A stretch of 18,381 nucleotides of DNA from Clostridioides sp. (GTDB taxonomy: Bacteria > Bacillota > Clostridia > Peptostreptococcales > Peptostreptococcaceae). Shown here piece by piece: positions 13,080 to 18,381 of the stretch. A program made the translations under genes and the position numbers. Every line of letters starts with the position of its first letter. Positions within the stretch are counted from its first letter, which is position 1. The DNA lies in assembly GCA_031272305.1 (NCBI GenBank), contig JAISUA010000227.1:1-18381 (forward strand), given 5' to 3'. Below the pieces are notes generated by a model that was not told the DNA's origin, did no database searches, and was given only the letters and a program-made list of their open reading frames with translations.

Positions 13080-13457
13080 ATGTTAGATCAAATTTTGTAC
13101 TTAAGAAATGACAATTATTCAAAAATAGAGAAAGGAGATCTTTTTTCGTATAAAGTATATGGAAAAATGTCTTTTGCCGATAAGAAAAGGATCATGTACT
13201 TCCAGTCAAACGAACGGAAAATAAAGATGTTCACAGTAGATGGCGAAGACAGTTTCTACAATACTATCAATAATTTGCAGGTAAAATTTAAAGAGGATGG
13301 ATTTATTAGAATACACAAATCATGTCTTGTAAATTGCAGATATATAAAACAATTTACTTACAACAAGGTGTTTTTGTATGATGGTACAGAGTTAAGTGTG
13401 AGTAGAAAATACTCAAAAGAAGCAAAAGAATATCTTAAAAAAATATTTTCAAAATAA
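13080..13457 (+). CDS. Stand-alone LytTR-family DNA-binding protein
   Basis: The 125-residue protein is predicted to be a transcription regulator made of little more than a LytTR domain. Residues about 25-122 show the fold: the RIMYFQSNERKIKMFTVDG strands, FYNTINNLQVKF helix, the hallmark FIRIHKSCLVNCRYIK and the terminal LYDGTELSVSRKYSKEAKEYL. In full-length members (AgrA, ComE, VirR) this domain follows a phospho-receiver; here none is present, as in the LytTR-only regulators. The ATG at 13080 has a GGGGG run 8 nt upstream. It lies 244 bp before a sortase-anchored adhesin and pilin in the same direction, and control of that locus, or of its own gene, is a reasonable inference. LytTR proteins bind paired direct repeats; the 45-bp repeats just downstream are candidates. 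Confidence 0.9.
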   Translation: MLDQILYLRNDNYSKIEKGDLFSYKVYGKMSFADKKRIMYFQSNERKIKMFTVDGEDSFYNTINNLQVKFKEDGFIRIHKSCLVNCRYIKQFTYNKVFLYDGTELSVSRKYSKEAKEYLKKIFSK

Positions 13458-13470
13458 GTTAAAAATCATA

Positions 13471-13579
13471 AATGAAATTAACTTGCTAAAGAAATATTTC
13501 AAAGTAAGTCTAAACAATGAAATTAACTTTATAAAGAAATATTTCCAAGTAAGTCTAAACAATATATAAATTAGACTTA
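13471..13579. repeat. 45-bp tandem duplication plus inverted repeat between the LytTR gene and the adhesin
   Basis: The copies at 13471-13515 and 13516-13560 begin AATGAAATTAACTT and end AAGTAAGTCTAAAC, with only three or four differences. The end of the second copy (TAAGTCTAA, 13550-13558) forms a 9-bp inverted repeat with TTAGACTTA (13571-13579). The block lies upstream of the adhesin start, where regulator binding would be expected. A second small palindrome, TTTTCTT-TAC-AAGAAAA, follows at about 13587. Confidence 0.9.
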
Positions 13580-13701
13580 TTAAGGTTTTCTTTACAAGAA
13601 AATCTAAAGTTATAGTTGCATTTTGCTTCTTTGAAAGAATTAAAGAATACTTAAAATTTTTAGATTGAATTAATTATTTACAGTTGATTTGGAGATGAAT
13701 T

Positions 13702-16700
13702 ATGAAGAATAAAGTTATAAGTTTAGTTTTATGTTTTGTTTTTGGGAGTAGCGTAATATTTAACAATTACTTAGAAATTGCATCAGCTATAGAATCAACT
13801 AATACTAACAATATTTCAAGTATTACTAAAGGTGGTTCTATCAAGAGTAACAGAAAAGAAAATGAAAATACACAACAAGAAAATACAAATACAGAAAATA
13901 AAAACACACTACAAAGTACAGACGATAAAAATAATCAACAACAGAGTACAGATGGCAAAACAGATCAACAACAGAGTACAGATAGCAAAACAGATCAACA
14001 ACAGAGTACAGATAAACAAAATACAGGTGTGCTTAGTGAGTTGAACAATAATATACAGAATTTTTTTAGCAATATGATGGGTGGTGGTGCAAAGCTTGGA
14101 AGTAACGATGGGTATGAGCTAGAACATACAGGTATCAAAGGAAGTATGACAAAAGAAGAGTACGATGCTGATCCGACTATAACAAGTTCAAATGAAGCTG
14201 CGAATGAAGCTTGGTATCAAAAACATGGATTCGATCCAGATAAAAATGTGGTGGAAGTATCAGATTGGAAAGCGTTTAGAAAAGCATATATAGATAATAG
14301 TGTATCTAAGATAGTGTTAAAAAATGATATAAAACCAGAGAAAGATAAAGATTGGATTATTACAGAGGTAGCAATAGTAAGACAGAATTCAATAGAGATA
14401 GATGGACAAGGTCATAAACTAGAGATATATACAACATTACTAGGTGCTACTCCACAACAAGGTTCATTAAATCTAGGTAAACCAAATATAACAAATGGTA
14501 AAGATCCTGTGTTTTATATGCATGATATAACTTGTATAGATACTATGGAGGGCTATCCTGATTATAATTCAGCGTGGGCATTTATAAATGGAGGTGATTT
14601 TGATGATGCATATAATAAAGGAGGATCAAGTCAAAATTATTATGGAATTCAGTATGATAATTTAGGAAATGATATATCTAAATGGTATTATCGCATAGGT
14701 AATGTATCCACAAAATATAAAGAAGGAAAGGGACTTGGTTCACATTATATTCCAGGTAGACTTATACAAGCAATCAGGGCAGAGATAAGTGTATGGGGTT
14801 ATAACGATATAGTGACAGGTTCAGAAAATTTCTACGTAGGTAAGCTTATATTTGAACCATACTGTTACTATTTGGGTACAGTAACATATCAAGATTACTC
14901 AGTAATATGGTTTATTGATAATAAACATTCTGGAGACGGTGATAAAGAAAACGGTGGTAATACAATGGGAGATGGGAGTGCTACAATAGGTCATGATAGT
15001 TTTGTATTTTTATGTAACGCAACAAATTATACTAATTATCCAGCGATATATAAGTCTTTTAATTCTATAACAGTGGAAGAAAACGCTACATATAATGTAT
15101 CTGTAGGAGGTAATGCATTTAGGTATAATACAGATGGAGCTACATTCACGGCTAAAAAGGGAAGCGTAGTCAATTTACTTAGTAGATACAAAGGTAGCTC
15201 TACTTTTGCATATGCAGGAGTTAAAGCTGTTGTAGGAATTACTGATCAATCAGTAGTACGTGCAAATAATACAGTCACGACATTTGAGCCAGGGAGTGAG
15301 GTATATATATATGGCAATTGCGAAACTGATCATAATGAAGGTGTGATAAACTTTACCCATTCTAACCAATTAGAATTACAAAATGGAAGTTTATCAGAGT
15401 ATAAACACCCGACTAATAATAAGTTTATAATAGACAATCCAAAAGCGTTTGTTATTAGAAACAATAATAAGAAAGGTAGAGCTATCGAATTTGGAAAACA
15501 TGCAACTGGAAGTGAGTTCATAATAAAAGACTCAGATATAGATACATGGAATAATACTGACAACCTAGATGGAAATCCAACTGGAAGTTATCCATCAGTA
15601 GAAGAATTTAGACTGACACACGAAGAAAATAACGAAAACAAGGATTTTCCATATTATTGTAAACAAAGCTCTACAGACGGCAATCTTGAGCAACAATTCC
15701 AAGTAGATAAAGTTGCTAGAATATCTGGACTTGGTGTAGAACCAAAAGTAGAATGGGAGCCTATTACAGATGCAGATAAGACACTTAGAGCAAGAATCAT
15801 ACTAGGACTTTTCCCAGTAGGTGGAGAAAAACCTTTCGACGAGAATGGAGATGCTATTGTAGCTCCAATATATGCAGACAATCTAAGGATAGCAAGTATG
15901 AGGATGACTCTTCCAAATGGAACACAAAGTCCAGATATGTGTTCTGATGGAAGTACAAACAATAACGGTTGCAATTTTGATAATACGACCAAAGAGTTCT
16001 CGTGGAGGCCACACGCACCAGACGATGTATTTCGAACTGCTGGGGAAGAACTGTCGGCTGTAGCATGGCGAAATACCAATATGATATCGCCTGAGGCTAA
16101 GATAACAGTCATAGATATAACACCACCAGAACCTGCCAAACTCACGACTCAGCACGTGTATCCTAATAATTTGACGACTAAGATACACGGAGAAGGTGAG
16201 GAAGTGGGAGCAAAGGTTACACTCTCTAGAAATGGCACTGATGAAACAAGCTGTACCTCAGAAGTAGGAGCAGATGGCAAGTTTGAGCTAAATCTTCCAA
16301 ACAATCTTGCAGAAGGAGATGTTCTTCAGATATTTTTGAATGATAAATCAGGAAATCATTCAGAAGAGCTTGGAACTGCTAACGCACTTACAAACAATGA
16401 TATCGGAAATGCCAATCCGTCTAATACACAGGTAGACCAAACGACTAGAGAGTATGCTTATAGAGATGCAAAATTCAAAGAAGCTGCAACTATCATAGTT
16501 GAGAAACCAATAGAGACTCCTCTAGTCATAAAGAAAGTTGACAGTGACGATGACAAAGTAGCAGTCAAAGGGGCTAAGTTCACAATAGAGAACTTAAATG
16601 AAGATAGACATAATTTTGACACTAGGAAAGTTGAAAGTGACAAGGATGGTAAGATAGATTTTGGTACATTGCTTGATGGCAATTACACCATTACAGAAGA

Positions 16701-17409
16701 CTCTGCACCATTTGGATATAAGACTCCTGAAGGTCATTGGACGATAGTAGTAGCTCATGAGCTTAATGGAGCTGATGCGATCAAATTCACTCGAGTGGCA
16801 TCAAGCACAGGAGAGATGCCACCAGAAGTAGTGGCTGACACAAGTGGAAGTCAAGTAGTGTACAAAATAGGCAATGAACATGGAGCAAAGTTAGAATTTA
16901 CTACGGTGAAGATGGAAGATCTATCAGAGATACTGCCAAATGTAGGATTTGACCTGTATCTAAAGAAGGATACTGCTACAGATGACGTCGTGACAGATAA
17001 TAATGTGGCATCAGGAGATTTCACACTTATTGTTTCGAATAAAATAAGTGACAGCAAAGGTTATGTTGATTTTGGATATTTAGATACTGGTGTGTATATG
17101 TTAGTGCAAACAAAGACTCCAAAAGATTATGATAGACCTGTAGGTCAGTGGGAAATAGCAGTAGACAATACGAAACCAGTAGATGATCGTATAATCATCA
17201 CAGGAAAAGGGGCTATGCTTCCACCAGCATTTGCAGTAGATACAAGTGTAGAGAAGGATAGATACAAACTTCCTGTTATGAAGATGATGGCACTTCCTTA
17301 CGCTGGTAGAAATGGTGTGTTGATGTTTTTTGCGATAGGTTTGACTCTTATAGAGATCACAGTGGTTTTCTATAGACATCATACGAGATTATTTAGAAAA
17401 AAGAATTAA
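13702..17409 (+). CDS. Large sortase-anchored surface adhesin / probable pilus tip protein
   Basis: This 1235-residue exported protein is predicted to be covalently fixed to the cell wall or a pilus. Order: signal peptide (1-29, likely cleavage after ASA); a Q/T/S/D-rich linker with a 10-residue repeat (about 50-115); a long region (about 190-690) with many Asn/Gly and strand-turn patterns, reminiscent of pectate-lyase-like beta-solenoid adhesive domains (tentative); an Ig-like domain starting TPPEPAKL (about 806-890); CnaB/SpaA-type domain 1 (about 937-1035) with E-box TITEDSAPFGY (Glu999); and CnaB-type domain 2 (about 1063-1165), where the matching position is Gln1136 (YMLVQTKTP). The sorting signal is LPYAG (1198-1202), a hydrophobic helix and the basic tail RLFRKKN. 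GGAG lies 7 nt before the ATG. The major pilin gene follows 340 bp downstream, which suggests a pilus tip or minor subunit. The ligand is unknown. Confidence 0.88.
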   Translation: MKNKVISLVLCFVFGSSVIFNNYLEIASAIESTNTNNISSITKGGSIKSNRKENENTQQENTNTENKNTLQSTDDKNNQQQSTDGKTDQQQSTDSKTDQQQSTDKQNTGVLSELNNNIQNFFSNMMGGGAKLGSNDGYELEHTGIKGSMTKEEYDADPTITSSNEAANEAWYQKHGFDPDKNVVEVSDWKAFRKAYIDNSVSKIVLKNDIKPEKDKDWIITEVAIVRQNSIEIDGQGHKLEIYTTLLGATPQQGSLNLGKPNITNGKDPVFYMHDITCIDTMEGYPDYNSAWAFINGGDFDDAYNKGGSSQNYYGIQYDNLGNDISKWYYRIGNVSTKYKEGKGLGSHYIPGRLIQAIRAEISVWGYNDIVTGSENFYVGKLIFEPYCYYLGTVTYQDYSVIWFIDNKHSGDGDKENGGNTMGDGSATIGHDSFVFLCNATNYTNYPAIYKSFNSITVEENATYNVSVGGNAFRYNTDGATFTAKKGSVVNLLSRYKGSSTFAYAGVKAVVGITDQSVVRANNTVTTFEPGSEVYIYGNCETDHNEGVINFTHSNQLELQNGSLSEYKHPTNNKFIIDNPKAFVIRNNNKKGRAIEFGKHATGSEFIIKDSDIDTWNNTDNLDGNPTGSYPSVEEFRLTHEENNENKDFPYYCKQSSTDGNLEQQFQVDKVARISGLGVEPKVEWEPITDADKTLRARIILGLFPVGGEKPFDENGDAIVAPIYADNLRIASMRMTLPNGTQSPDMCSDGSTNNNGCNFDNTTKEFSWRPHAPDDVFRTAGEELSAVAWRNTNMISPEAKITVIDITPPEPAKLTTQHVYPNNLTTKIHGEGEEVGAKVTLSRNGTDETSCTSEVGADGKFELNLPNNLAEGDVLQIFLNDKSGNHSEELGTANALTNNDIGNANPSNTQVDQTTREYAYRDAKFKEAATIIVEKPIETPLVIKKVDSDDDKVAVKGAKFTIENLNEDRHNFDTRKVESDKDGKIDFGTLLDGNYTITEDSAPFGYKTPEGHWTIVVAHELNGADAIKFTRVASSTGEMPPEVVADTSGSQVVYKIGNEHGAKLEFTTVKMEDLSEILPNVGFDLYLKKDTATDDVVTDNNVASGDFTLIVSNKISDSKGYVDFGYLDTGVYMLVQTKTPKDYDRPVGQWEIAVDNTKPVDDRIIITGKGAMLPPAFAVDTSVEKDRYKLPVMKMMALPYAGRNGVLMFFAIGLTLIEITVVFYRHHTRLFRKKN
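13936..14013 (+). repeat. 30-bp coding tandem repeat in the adhesin linker
   Basis: The unit CAACAACAGAGTACAGATGG plus ten bases lies at 13936-13965 and 13966-13995, with a partial third copy at 13996-14013. It encodes QQQSTDGKTD-like decapeptides. The copies are nearly identical and a multiple of three, so copy number can vary without a frameshift, altering the length of the stalk behind the signal peptide. Confidence 0.93.
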
Positions 17410-17749
17410 AGATAATTAAAAATATAATGTGTATTCAAAAAAACAAAAAACAAGGTAGTAAGGTTAATTAATTTTAAGGGGTAGTAATCATATGTGTGTA
17501 GGAGTCATTATAATTGAGCAAAAGTAAATCTTGATGACATAAATATAAATATCAAACTAAGTAAAAGTAAGGGATTAAAAAGCTTATATTTATATTTGAT
17601 TAAAAAGTCTGTATTTATATTTATTGTTATATATATTTAAAGGAATAAGGTTGAGAATGAATATATATAAGCCGTCAATATCATCGATAAAATTAATTAA
17701 TTGCTATATATTTAAAATCTAAAAAATATTTTTAAAGGGAGGCAATTGA
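17410..17749. other. Intergenic region between adhesin and major pilin genes
   Basis: These 340 bp are AT-rich. They carry two imperfect 25-bp tandem copies (17573-17597 and 17598-17622, GATTAAAAAG followed by TATTTATATTT) and repeated TATATATTTAAA blocks near 17630 and 17704. There is no hairpin with a U-tract, so adhesin transcripts may read into the pilin gene. I see no convincing -35/-10 pair. The strong ribosome binding site of the pilin (AAAGGGAGG, 17734-17742) ends the region. Confidence 0.6.
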
Positions 17750-18381
17750 ATGAAAGAACATAGTTTTAAGAAAAGCACATCGCTTGTATGTGTTTTAGCG
17801 TTAGTAATTTGTATGATAGGGCAAACACTTAATATCTTAGCAGCAGGTAATCCTGATTTGCCAGATCCAAGTAGAAATGATTGTAGTATCACAGTGCATA
17901 AGATCAAGAGAACAACAGGTTCTAGTATACCTGGAAATGGTGCTGAAATTACAGGTGACAAAGCAAGTAGTCTTGGTATTCCACTACCAGGAGTAGAATT
18001 TACACTATATAAAGTAGATGCTTCTCAATTGAGTGGTCAGACAATTACAAAGGATCTAACTCCTAAAGATGCAAAAGATGCTGCTACTACTATAAGTGCG
18101 AAAGTAACAGACGATAAAGGTATTGTTGAATGGAAAAATCTTGAGGTAGGATACTATGTATTGGAAGAAACAAAGTCAGTTGCTAATTATGATAAGTGTG
18201 AAATGACTATTATTAAACTTCCATACAGTTCAAAAGATGGTGGCAGTTGGAACTACAATGTTCATGTATATCCAAAAAATGTAAGAGATACAGCTATTAC
18301 AAAGGAATTTACAGATCCAGCAGATGCTAAGAAATATTTCAATAAGGATGATAAAGTGAAATATACAATCACAGGTCAGTT
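17750..18381 (+). CDS. Major pilin of SpaA/SpaH type, N-terminal part (cut by window edge)
   Basis: The visible 210 residues are the start of a sortase-polymerised pilus shaft protein. A signal peptide (1 to about 32) has a basic start, the hydrophobic core SLVCVLALVICMIG and cleavage near ILAAG. After it, ITVHKIK carries the lysines expected to form an intradomain isopeptide bond, and LPGVEFTLYKVD (79-90) opens the first pilin domain. An E-box, YVLEET (136-141), and the pilin motif WNYNVHVYPKN (167-177) follow; Lys176 is the predicted nucleophile used by a class C sortase to link subunits. The ATG at 17750 has AGGGAGG 7 nt upstream. The C-terminal sorting signal and any sortase gene would lie to the right. 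The pairing with the upstream anchored adhesin supports a pilus operon. Confidence 0.93.
   Translation, partial: MKEHSFKKSTSLVCVLALVICMIGQTLNILAAGNPDLPDPSRNDCSITVHKIKRTTGSSIPGNGAEITGDKASSLGIPLPGVEFTLYKVDASQLSGQTITKDLTPKDAKDAATTISAKVTDDKGIVEWKNLEVGYYVLEETKSVANYDKCEMTIIKLPYSSKDGGSWNYNVHVYPKNVRDTAITKEFTDPADAKKYFNKDDKVKYTITGQ

Noticed and set aside
15654..16145. Large minus-strand ORFs (163, 101 and 70 codons) inside the adhesin gene
   Set aside because: They are antisense to a strongly supported coding region, have no ribosome binding sites or domains, and overlap one another in different frames.
17492..17527. Eleven-codon ORF (MCVGVIIIEQK) after AAGGGG between adhesin and pilin, considered as a second leader peptide
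   Set aside because: Spacing from the purine run is long, there is no codon bias tied to a downstream pathway, and no terminator or antiterminator structure follows.
1..18381. CRISPR arrays, insertion sequences, rRNA or tRNA genes
   Set aside because: I saw no regularly spaced repeats with unique spacers, no transposase, and no tRNA or rRNA signature on either strand. All repeats seen are direct tandem or simple inverted types.

Overview
The window is AT-rich with strong AGGAGG-type ribosome binding sites. It carries clostridial-type housekeeping genes and Gram-positive sortase-anchored surface proteins. This points to a low-GC anaerobic Firmicute, plausibly of the Tissierellia/Peptoniphilaceae group; that assignment is inference from gene content and composition, not a database match.

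Left part (1-5650, minus strand): a shikimate/tyrosine operon transcribed right to left. The order is promoter, attenuator leader, DAHP synthase, prephenate dehydrogenase (tyrA), aroB, aroA, aroC (aroC runs off the left edge). The leader is the most striking element. A sigma-A-like promoter (about 5616-5644) precedes a 26-codon leader peptide (5498-5578) whose residues 15-22 are AYFYFYRFF-like, with seven Tyr/Phe codons among eight. After it come a 14-bp antiterminator pairing that overlaps the leader stop codon and a strong rho-independent terminator (5403-5439). This is a textbook layout for ribosome-mediated transcription attenuation by Tyr/Phe supply, in a kind of genome where T-boxes are the usual solution. 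The aroA gene starts with TTG and carries an in-frame expanded tandem repeat next to its active-site SGSTLRF motif.

Divergently at 5887-7155 (plus) lies a fused shikimate dehydrogenase-shikimate kinase. With the left operon this covers every step from PEP plus erythrose-4-phosphate to chorismate except 3-dehydroquinate dehydratase, plus the prephenate-to-tyrosine branch.

Middle part (7156-12242): a roughly 100-nt long imperfect hairpin, then gltX (minus), a CxxCxxCC (YkgJ-type) cysteine-cluster protein (plus), a small acidic SHOCT-like protein (plus), cysS (plus) and a good terminator.

Right part (12243-18381, plus): a 0.8-kb non-coding stretch rich in small palindromes and tandem repeats leads to a stand-alone LytTR DNA-binding protein. 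Next is a 1235-residue secreted, sortase-anchored adhesin with two CnaB/SpaA-type domains and an LPYAG sorting motif. Last is the start of a major pilin with a WxxxVxVYPK pilin motif and an E-box. This looks like a sortase-assembled pilus locus with its own LytTR regulator.

A window-wide theme is short direct tandem duplication (12-45 bp units, 2-4 copies). It occurs in nearly every intergenic region and also inside aroA and the adhesin.
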